A DNA stretch of 64,000 nucleotides from Eudorina sp. 2006-703-Eu-15 (Eukaryota > Chlorophyta > Chlorophyceae > Chlamydomonadales > Volvocaceae): assembly GCA_003117195.1 (NCBI GenBank), contig BDSI01000033.1:62001-126000 (forward strand). The letters are read 5' to 3'. Position numbers and translations under genes: made by a program. Positions 52,587 to 61,673 of the stretch are shown piece by piece. Numbering within the stretch: position 1 is the stretch's first letter; each line of letters begins with the position of its first letter. Below the pieces are notes generated by a model. That model saw only the letters and a list, made by a program, of their open reading frames with translations, had not been told where the DNA came from and searched no databases.

Positions 52587-55259
52587 ATGTCGGAGACATG
52601 CGTTCTCCACTCGCGCCAATATCGCAGCGTCTACGAAGGTTTAGTAAATGCACTGGCATCTGCTGGACTGCCAAATCACACTATCCAAGCGTGGCGGGGC
52701 CTGCAATGCGGCGAGCTGTGCACCTGTGCGGGTCAACCTCATGTCGACAACGCTGCGTGGCGCATGGTCGATGCACCAGCCGAGACCAGCGGGAACGCAA
52801 ACGAAGATAGGGAGTGCTGCGATGAGAAGTCGGAAGAGGGCTTCGTTGCGTAAGTTGGAGAATGCGCCGCTCGTCCTGCGTCGAAAGCTCATGAGGCAAA
52901 CGCCTTGCCTCAAGCGACACTGGCCATGTGGGCAGTAAATATTATGATCTATCTTAATTTGCTCGACTATTTGTGAAGTGCATCACCTGTCGCAGCCGGA
53001 AAACTTTGTTCGCAATTACCGTTAATGACCGACATAGGTCTGTGTCGCAACCTGTCGCAATCGCCGCCTGGCCTCGCAGTGTAGGCGGCCGTCGAAGGAA
53101 CCCGTTCCAGGAAGCCACAAGAGCGATTGTGATCGCGGCCCAGGCCGAGCTGGAGCGACTGGCAGGGAAGCGCGGCCATCTGAACACTCTGCGCCCCGCC
53201 ACCTCACGCCTGGTCCCCTTGCTGGAGAAAGCCCTGGCCGTTCCCCAACCGGTGAAACTCGTCAAGGTGCGAGGATGTAGAGCGGGGATGTAGAGCGGGG
53301 ATGTAGAGCGGCGACCGCGGGTACAAACGCACAGCCGGGCTGATGGACGATGCGTCCTCCCATAGCCTTTGACAGCATTCCCCCTAAAACAGCACCGCAC
53401 CAGTGATCTTGTGCAAGTCCCTCGGCATCGCTGCAATGGCATCAGGCCTTGCTGGCCCGGCGGCAGGCGCTGGCCTTCACCCGGGAGGCGAAGCGCGTAC
53501 AACCTCACTTGGTCGATGTAACACGTACGGATAGGCACGGATTGCGCTACCTGCAATACCTTGCAATACCTGCCATGGGAGAATCGCAGAGCCCATCCAT
53601 CTGCCGGGGTACCTGGTCGCGATTTGCCTACTGCTTTGCTCAGATTGCCCGAGTGCGCGGTTCACTGGATACAAAGCTCGTAACCGGCTCTTGTTTACCG
53701 GACGGGGCCGTGGCGCTCCCGGCTCTCCCGGCTCCGGAACCTATCCTGCGGATAGTGGATCAACCGATACCCGTACCCGTCGTAACACTGGCTCGCATCT
53801 CCTGACTGTAGGCGGTTGAGGATACCGGCGCTGCGCGGTACAGGAAGGCGCGAGTGCTGCATCAGCGCAGGGCAGCCCAGATGCGCTACCGCCACCGAAG
53901 GTACTACCACACGTCACCGCCGGCCGCGCCGCCGGCCCCGCCCAAGCCGTACGCGCCTCTGCGCTGGCCGCCAGTGGCCGTAACCATGGGGTTGCTCAAA
54001 GGTGGGTGGCAAGCTGGTCAACGGACAGTGGTGCATCCCTCATCTGGATGCGTCGCACTGTGCTCAATTCAAACCACGGTCTGATCCTGGAGGTCGGCCG
54101 CAGACACGTCTTCCTAGTTCGATGAAACACGATGAAACACGATGGATGGATTCCGTGGTGCATGTTTGCTTGGGGCTTGGGCAGCCGTGCCTTCGAATCT
54201 ACGGTAGCCAACCGTCGGTGGCGTCCTTGATCGCCGTATCTATATATAAGTTGATATCCCGCAACTCCAACGGGCTCTTGACCCTCTCCATATTCCAGGC
54301 CGCTTGACGCGGGCGAGCCGGCAGGTTCCCCAGCCACAGTCCCTGCCGCGGCCACCCTTCGAACCCGAGTGGGAGTCCGAGGACGACGTCGCGGAGGACA
54401 TCGCGGAGCGCTTTGAGGTGAGAGGGAGGGACGACGAGTTACACGGCGGGAGGCGCACGGGTTTGCCTTCCCGCGTGTGGGGTTTGCGGAACGGGGTTGT
54501 GCTCGTCAGTTGCCCGTGGTGCAGGCTGAGCTCGGACACTGTTAACCTGTGGAGGGAGGGCGTGGAGCGCGTCGCTTCCCCTCCAGGCTCCAGCAGAGAT
54601 CCGGAAGGTTGATGAAGGAAAAACACCTGCCCGAACCGACCAGGCAGCGACGTACCGTACACATATGCCGTCAGGCCCCTCCCCACGCCTGTCCAAGGGG
54701 CTACTTCTTAGTCTGCTTGCAACATCCCCCTGCAGTGCAGTGCAGTGCAGGGCCTGCATCCGCGATGTTGCTCATCGGCTGTTGTTCATCGGCTGTCACC
54801 GATGACCCCGGGGTTGCCCACTGCCTTAATTCATTCATGCCCCGTATAGACCGCCGCTCGTTCAACCGGTCAAACGGCACCAGGCAATCGCACAGGCTGA
54901 CAATGTTTGGGGTCTGCTGTAACGTTCATTCATTCATTCAATGTCACGTGCCCATTGGCGCGCAGGCTAAGCTTAACATGGGCCGCGGCGGGGTGGGCCG
55001 CGGCGGGGTGGGCCGCGGCCGCGGTCGCGGAGGCTGCTCCCTGTCCGGCATCAAGTACGAGCTGGCGGGTGTGAAGCGGGGTCAGTCAGCGGGAGGCGCC
55101 GACGCGGTGGTGCTGCTGCAGAAGGAGATGGCCCGTCTGGAGCGCAAGGAGCGCAAGGCGGCGATGGCGCACAAGCACGACCGAAACGACGAGCGGCGGT
55201 ACCTGCGCGGCGGCGGCAAGGCTGGCGCGGACCTCGCGGAGCTGTGGCCGTACAAGTAG
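52587..55259 (+). CDS. Unrecognised basic protein
   Basis: The last five exons are well supported by splice sites and phase: 53080-53266 (or starting at 53111), 53446-53496, 53812-54001, 54299-54417, 54966-55259. A phase-compatible first exon is 52587-52849, giving 367 residues in all, but its sequence is not strongly coding-like and the true start may differ. Recognisable stretches: a helical part (AIVIAAQAELERLAGKRGHL), a very basic part (RRQALAFTREAKR; HQRRAAQMRYRHRRYYHT), a Pro-rich linker, an acidic patch (EPEWESEDDVAEDIAERFE), a Gly-Arg run, then a charged C-terminal helix (LLQKEMARLERKERKAAMAH) and a final LWPYK. The mix of basic, RG and acidic segments would suit an organellar ribosome-associated or RNA-binding protein, but I recognise no family. 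Introns carry interspersed elements A (54776-54830) and B (54908-54943), and another B copy overlaps the 3' UTR. Confidence 0.6.
54776..54830 (+). repeat. Short interspersed element A, partial copy in an intron
   Basis: Contains tcatcggctgtcaccgatga then ccccggggttgcccactgc, a diverged match to the element A core. Confidence 0.6.
54908..54943 (+). repeat. Short interspersed element B, 3' fragment in an intron
   Basis: Reads tttggggtctgctgtaacg followed by four CATT units, the 3' end of element B. Its TGTAA could act as an intronic poly(A) signal. Confidence 0.75.
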
Positions 55260-55264
55260 CACGG

Positions 55265-55338
55265 TGGGGCCTGCTGCTGCTTGCCCTGGTATACACCGTT
55301 GTTCCCTTTGGGGTCCGCTGTAACGTTCATTCATTCAA
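55265..55338 (+). repeat. Short interspersed element B copy in a 3' UTR, carrying a TGTAA poly(A) signal
   Basis: Matches 25667-25745 and starts six bases after the stop codon of the upstream gene. TGTAA at 55319-55323, 60 bases past the stop, is the first such signal, so the repeat probably ends this gene's mRNA. Confidence 0.75.
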
Positions 55339-55480
55339 GTAGCAGGCCTGCTTGGCAGCGGCAGTCCTCGCGCAGCTCCGGTATCCGGATGCGTGTGCAG
55401 CGCCGGGGGGGCCGTTCGCTTGCTAGCGTCCGCCCGGGGGGGAGGGGTCGCTTGCTAGTCCGGAGCGCCATGGTGGCGCC

Positions 55481-55577
55481 AGTTCGTTTAGCCAGTGTAT
55501 GGTGAGGAAGCCTCGGCTGTCGCCGTTGGCTGTCACCGATGACCCGCGGGGTCCGCTGTAACATCCCTAATAATACT
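55481..55577 (+). repeat. Short interspersed element A, full copy
   Basis: About 97 bases from agttcgtttagccagtgtat through cggctgtcgccgttggctgt and gggtccgctgtaac to a TAATAA-type tail; the inverted full copy is at 25115-25212. Confidence 0.85.
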
Positions 55578-57016
55578 AATAGCAGCTGTGCGGTGGGTAG
55601 GGGACGGGGGCACGATGCTACCTGAAGACTGCAGATGCCCCACGAATGGATGCGATGGTAGGTTTGCGATTGAGATAAGTGGCGGCAAGAGGCCGATGGT
55701 GGTGAGCTGACAGACTAGTGTTCCATGAGGTGGTGATGGTGGTGCAGCAGTGCTGCTGCGCCACTGCAGGTGCGGGATATGTTGCGGCCGTGAACGCATG
55801 GGTGTCCGTCCTGTGAGTCCTGGGCGCAAAAGTGATAGTAGCCATGTGGCTGGCCTCTTTGGCCTGTACAGCATTGTCGTACATATTTATATCATCCAAG
55901 GAACCGGACTGCCGCGGGCGGATGTGTGCAGAAGTCCGTCAGTAGGCGCGCACGCTTTTTGATACCGAATCTAACACAAAGGTTTTTCGGGGAGAAGGTT
56001 TGTACGTTGTCCAGCAACGCGGATGGGCCGCCGCGTCGCTTCGTACCTGGCCGGGGCCCCCAAGGTCTTGACCTAGACGAGCTTATGGAGCTGTCCCGAC
56101 TCCCGAGCTGATTGCCTTGGCGTGTGGACCCGGATTCAGGCCGGATTCTGTGGCCATGAGATGTACCAAGCGATTTGATGTCTTTCTTGGCGGATTCCGC
56201 GATGAACCTTAGTGGGTTCTGCCAAGTTGAAGCTTGGCTTCGAAGCCAGGGAAACAGCAGCAAGCGGCAGTAGGGACAGTAGGGGGGAGGCTGCGCAGGG
56301 CTGCGCTGTGCTTGCGATTAACTATATTCCTTTTATTCACGCACACACGTTGCACCTGTGTGTCAATTTCATGACCATGTACGATGTGATGAACCACGTG
56401 CTCGCCCGGGATGTAGCCGCGGCAGTCCTGGGCGGATGCTCGCGGCCCGATCGCGTCGCCGTGAGCCGCCGTGGCTGGCCAGGGCACATCGGCCACCGCA
56501 CCACCTGTGCAGTCGGAGTCTTCGGCTGTGCAGAGGTTCCATCGAGTGGTGGATACGCTTGTCTGCACAGATGTTGACATTCGAAGCGCGACCAAGAGTC
56601 ACCGTGACTTAAAACGTCCTCATGCGAGGTACACCTAGGCAATCGGCAATCGGTACTTTTGTAAGCGCCTGCACGGGCAAGCTCATCGCGTCCGCATCCG
56701 TGCGCATAAGGCCTCATGTGCCGCAGCCCCCTTCCCCCCACGCGTAACTAGACCCCCGTCTGCGTCGGTCAGAGCAGGGATTTGTCGGTCATGAATACAA
56801 ACCCCTCCATTCGATCAGCAGCCCCCTTCGCGCCGTTCAGCCATCGTTATTCCACGTGCATTCCAATGACATGGGCAGTCCAGCATCATTCGTTGTGTTC
56901 AGAAAAGAAACCCGCACGCGGCGAGAGCCGAAAGCTTTGCGCTGCCGGCCCCCAGAGCGCCTTACCGCCCCATTCCCCCTGACCGCACTCCCCTGAATGG
57001 CTATCGGGGGCTCCCC
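55578..57016. other. Intergenic region, no gene firmly recognised
   Basis: A plus frame ending at 56111 has a protein-like tail (GPPRRFVPGRGPQGLDLDEL) and could be a last exon, but no upstream exons fit. Other frames near 56337-56741 overlap on both strands without motifs. The right end is the 3' side of TMEM218 on minus. Confidence 0.35.
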
Positions 57017-58390
57017 TCAGCTCCGCTGCTCGAGCACGTCCAGGTGATAGCTGAGCGGCCGGGCATACAAGGTAGGCAGCACGGCGAAGATGAGGAACCC
57101 CACTCCTCCCAGCAGTATTCCCACGCCCAGGCTGGCCATTATGACGATGAGGGGCACAATGGTTTGGTCGTAGCCCTGAGGGCCCATGACGCGAAGCACA
57201 GGGTCGTGGACACGGCGTCAAGGATGTGGGTGTGTGCAGCTCTCTAAGCGGTGCAACAGATGGCGTGAGGGAAAAGGGTGGCACGACCCTCTGAGACATG
57301 GACCCCAACGGGCAGTTTTTTCAGGATGGGGGCTGGGAGCATACAGTGGGGAGCGGCTCTACGTTCCATGGTGGTGGTGGTGGTGGTGGTGGCGGCCCGA
57401 TGTGACTAGCAGGATGCGCGCAGGGCCGCGCGTCAGCTGCACCGCGGGCGCCGGATGCTCGTGAGGCAACCCCCAGTCGCGTACAACCACTCGGTTAAGG
57501 GATCCCCTCCCAGCACTCCAACCCACCTCCGGTGGTTTCGGCGGCTGGGGCCCCTTGGGTGAGGCCAGCAGCACCAGCGCCACGATGCCAAACATGGCGC
57601 CCGATGCCAAGTAAATGATCCTGGGTGGCGTGAGGATGGGGGGGCCGAGGCTTAGCCGGCGGCCAGATGAGAAGTGGTGCGTCTAGCTGCTGAGCTGGCA
57701 GACGGCGTGCGACACATGGCTCTGACGGTTCGTTTGGCGCCATATCAGTGCCGGCGGATGTCATCCCGCGCAAAATCCGGCAACGTTTCTTGCGCTCCTG
57801 TGGAGGGGTAGATTGGCTGTGCGCTGGGTCGAGCTGACCAAGGCACGCTAAGACCACCAATTCCCAAACAAGCGAACGAGCGCACTGGGGGCATGCGTCC
57901 TCGTTGATACATAAGGTTCCGAGTGTCCACTCACCATCGTATTTTGGTCCGCGAGCCGATGAGACAGATCGCGACTGATAGAGCCCTGTAACGGTGTGTA
58001 GGGGCGATGGGTGCAACCGGAAACGTCGGCACGCAGTTTAGATTGTTCGGGCGCCTGAGTGGCTGATTCCCCGAAGTGGGCCGTATCCATAGCACCGTCT
58101 GGTTCCCGTGAACGGGGTTGTTCCCTAGAAGCGCGGGCCTGAGATGAGATTTCCGTACGCCAATGGTAACTAAAAAAGGATGCGCTCAAGTTTTTTCCCT
58201 TTTCAGTGTGTGTGAGGAGCCTACGGCTGCCATGTGTGCAAGGAGGCTACGGCCGACCCGTGGGGTCCACTGTAACCTGATTCGTGCGGAATGCTGTCCA
58301 AGCTTGCAATCCTTTGGAGTTATGGTAAGCTTACAGGAAGAAGAAGATCAGGAAGACTCCCACTCCAACGCCGGCCACCCTCGAAGCCAT
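57017..58390 (-). CDS. TMEM218: TMEM218-like ciliary transition-zone membrane protein
   Basis: TMEM218 is a small triple-pass membrane protein of the ciliary transition zone, where it works with the MKS/tectonic module; human mutations cause ciliopathy. Four exons on minus, 58390-58335, 57985-57935, 57620-57527 and 57175-57017, join in phase to 119 residues (human about 115). The start MASRVAGVGVGVFLIFFF matches the family's VLGVGAGVF-type start. Helix 1 continues as LALSVAICLIG, then basic SRTKIRW; helix 2 is IIYLASGAMFGIVALVLLAS, followed by PKGPQPPKPPE; helix 3 spans VPLIVIMASLGVGILLGGVG then FLIFAVLP, and the tail has the family-like LYARPLSYHL at about residues 103-112. Three of four exon joins split codons that read through correctly. 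It suits a flagellate alga. The first intron holds a fragment of interspersed element A and the third a GGT repeat. Confidence 0.8.
57369..57392. repeat. GGT trinucleotide repeat in TMEM218 intron 3
   Basis: About eight GGT units inside the intron 57176-57526. Confidence 0.85.
58250..58285 (+). repeat. Short interspersed element A, 3' fragment in TMEM218 intron 1
   Basis: Reads gacccgtggggtccactgta then acctgattc; matches the 3' core of element A, antisense to TMEM218. Confidence 0.65.
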
Positions 58391-58829
58391 GAGTGCTCTG
58401 CCGTGACTGGGATGCGTTCCCATGCCGAAAACGTCGAGCTCCGATGCACCTCTAAAAATCCAGTCTCCATCTAAAACTCTTTCATCTGTCATTGTTGGGG
58501 TCAGAACTACTCAGGAAAAGGCAGAAATGCAACTTCTGGTTACCGACAGGTGCCCACAACACAGCCTTGCAAGGGCTTCAACCAGGCCGTTGTGATAACA
58601 ATTCTCATGTACAGTAAGCACTGGTTACCATAAAGCACCTCGGGGATACCGTCACGGTTTCCATTGTCCGGATTAGCATTCTTTTGTGAATTGCCTGGAT
58701 CCAGATTCACACTTTCTCGATGTCCTTCCTATGAACATCCCAAATCGTAAAGTGGTCTATTGTTTTATGATGCAATTTGATCGTTTATCCTGCACGGCAG
58801 ATACCTAGAAATTGACAATCATTATTGCC
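58391..58829. promoter_or_regulatory. Divergent upstream region between TMEM218 and the DUF3598 gene
   Basis: The 439 bases separate two divergent start codons and must contain both 5' regions. The sequence is AT-richer than its surroundings; no specific element can be named. Confidence 0.35.
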
Positions 58830-61240
58830 ATGTGGTCTATGCGCGTGAGCCCTGCGGGCATCCACAGGCCCCATGTCAACAGGTCGAAAGGAGGTTCGAT
58901 TTTGAGGCGGGGTGTCCATGACATTGCTCGGCGAGCAACACAACTACCCGCCGCGGTCTCTGCCGAGCGGGAGCGCACAACATATGAAGCGGTGTGGGAC
59001 GCTTTTGCAAGCAAAGTGCAAGGTAAGCTTGCACAGCGTCCCTCTCGCGTACGTGACCTTGCAACCTGCGGTTCACTTCCCTGGAACCATGGGCCATGGC
59101 TCTATGCCGTACAGAATCTGTAGCCCAAGGGTTCCGAAAGCGATGGCCTTTGCATTTGCAAAAAGTGCGGTCTCATCCCCGGCGCTCTTTTGCTATGTAC
59201 ACCCTTAACTTCTTCGTTCGTCCGCAGGGGAGTGGGAGGGTGTCACCGTCAACTTCAACTCGGAGGGGGCTGCGCAACCGCTGCCGGAGCGCTTCGTGCC
59301 AGGCGCTTACCGTGAATGGTATGTGAGGAGGGCTCCTAGGCCTTGGCATGCCCATGCCTGTGTTGCGCTCTGGAGTTCTTCATACGTCGGTGTTGTGTGG
59401 CTGAACGCACACGCATTGCACAGGGGAGTCGAGCTGTGGGACTGGCAGAGCCAGAGCAGCTGCTGCTTGGCGGCCGAGGGCCCTGACCGAGAGCGGACTC
59501 TACGCAACATCTTCAAGCGTCTGATGCCCACCGTCGGATGTGAGTGCCGCCGCGTGCGAAGGGGAAGGCACCTGGCTCCGTCACCGCCGTAGCGGGAGCG
59601 CCGTCGATAGGCGTCGTTGGACCGGCTTGGCAGATGCAGGCGTACAGCGCATCATTACAGGTCACCGGGGCGCCTACTTGTTGGGCGTCTCGTGCCGGTT
59701 GGGCACGGTCTCGCCGTGTGGGCTCAGTGCCCTTGACGGCATGACGTGTTGGGGGCCTAGGCCGATACAAGGCAGCAGAGGACGGCGGAGCCCCGGACCC
59801 TGCTGGCGACTGGCCGCAGGCCGATGCAAAGTGGGTGCCGCCCTACAACAGGTGCACTTGTATGGCCCTCAAGTGCCCGTGTCATCATGCTCCTGGTCTG
59901 CGCCCGCCTGCAGGCGAGGCGGATGCGATCGCGTACGTGGAAGAAGCGGAGGATGTATGGAAGGCGGATGGCGGGTAGGTGACCGCGGTCATCAAGGGAG
60001 CTGGCGTGCAATGTGCAACACTGCGGCGGGTCTCTTGTCTGCAAACACTGCAGATAGGCAAGAGGATCCGTCACGAACGCGTGCATGGCGCTGCGGAAAA
60101 CGGGTCGCACGGGTGTGCCTTGCCGATTGTATCATAGATCGGCGTGTCGTTGCGGGCTGTCCCACCGAACCGGCTGTGGCCCTGGCGACAGCAGCCAGAT
60201 TGACGGGAGCATCTCTTCTTGCCGGCTGACGTGCCCTGCGCTTCCAAAGTCACTCCACGACCTCTAGCTGCTAGTGGTAGCTATCCGCTTTGCCTGTCGG
60301 GGCGATGCGGCCTTTGGGCCATTGTGCCTTTCGGGCGCCTCCCGGATGTGTGGACCGCTTGAGAGTAGTTCATCGTCGCCACGGTCACGACACGCAGAAG
60401 CCCCATCAAGCCTATCAACCCGGATGGCGGGTTCGTGGCCGCCCCGGCCCAGCTGCCGGCGCGCGGCGGCAAGGTGAAGCTGGAGACGTGCCTGGCGGCG
60501 CCAGGCGGCAAGTCGCGGCTGCGCGCAACGCTGACGCTCATGCAGCACTGGGAGACGAAGGAGTGGCAAGTGGTGTTCGTCGACCTCAGCCGCGAAACGT
60601 ACGTGGGGTGGAGTGCGGGGCGAAGTTTGGTGCTTGGGAAACCCCCGTCTGATCCTTCTGCTCTGATGCGTGCTTGGTCCGAGCTGCAAGCCAGCTTAAG
60701 GCAGCCGTTCTCGTGTGCTGCAGTTACGACGGGCCCTTCAATGGGGGCGTGGAGCTGTCCGGATGCGCGGGCGGCGGAAAGCCCTTCGCGAAGGATCCGC
60801 CGACCAGCGCGGAGCAACTGGCCGGGTCGTGGTCTACATCGGAGGTGTACAGCTACACACGCAACGGAGCAACGCGAGTGCTGGAGCTGCAAACCGAGCA
60901 CAGCGGCTCGGTCAGGTGCGCAATCGTTGATATTATTTTCAAGGAACTGGGGAGGCAGATTGTGCTAGGCCCGCCGCTTTTCGCAGGGCTGTCAGCTGGC
61001 AACCCCACAATCTTTGCCCTAACCTGAACCCCATGATCTCTTTGCCGCAGTGCTGCGAGCGCCGGCGGTGCCAACACGATTTTGTTGCCCATAGGAGCCT
61101 GGGTCAGCTGCGCGCCGTCCAAGTCAGATGTCCGTGTTGAAGTCGGCGCGTTGCGCGGTGACTTGGAACGTGACGTTGCGGTTTGCCGGTACGCCCACGG
61201 AGACCTGGTTGAGGTTGTGTTGGCGCGTGAGACGAAGTAA
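58830..61240 (+). CDS. DUF3598 protein, probably plastid-targeted
   Basis: Seven exons join in phase to 347 residues: 58830-59022, 59228-59318, 59424-59539, 59914-59974, 60398-60598, 60724-60915, 61051-61240. The arrangement matches the plant/cyanobacterial DUF3598 family as I know it: EAVWDAFASKVQGEWEGVTV, then FNSEG with PLPERFVPGAYREW, GVELWDWQSQ, KRLMPTVGCEADA, INPDGGFV, LETCLAAPGGKSRLRATLTL, YDGPFNGGVELSGC, GSWSTSEVYSY, LLPIGAWVSCAP, VRVEVGALRGD and a final LVEVVLARETK. The first 45 residues are basic and Ser/Arg-rich with few acids, like a plastid transit peptide; the ATG at 58830 is the first in frame, with another at 58839. Biochemical function is unknown; lipocalin-like beta structure has been suggested for such families. 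Confidence is high for the gene structure and moderate for the family name. Confidence 0.8.
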
Positions 61241-61673
61241 GTTTCGCGTTTCGAGTTTCGACGGTGGGTGCAGTACCCAATGCGATGTTGGAGCACAATT
61301 CACGTCGTCCGTCGGATGGGTTATGGAATACACCTACAAGGGATGTCAGCCCAAAATCCTGAAAGGTAAAATGATGACCTGAAAATTGGATCCGAGGTGT
61401 CGTACTGGCGTACTTTTGGCGCGCCAGGCAACGCTGCACAAGGAATGAGGTTTGTGAGGTGACTTTCTGTTCCGTGGGTCGTGATCGCTTCTTGTATATA
61501 TTTTCGAGCTGCGCTACTGTATTTACGTGTCAGGCATCCATCGTAAAAGGCTCGCCAAGGCCCCGTTCAGCCTTCATCAGAACAGCTCTGCTTAAGCGCC
61601 CGGTTTCGTCAGCAGTTCCCTCGGTGTGCAGCATAACGAGACGTTGTCAGCTTTTCAGCGACCATAATCAGCC
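61241..61673. other. Intergenic region before the kleisin gene
   Basis: Downstream of the DUF3598 stop and upstream of the kleisin start; no convincing frame or RNA gene. It should contain the kleisin promoter. Confidence 0.4.
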
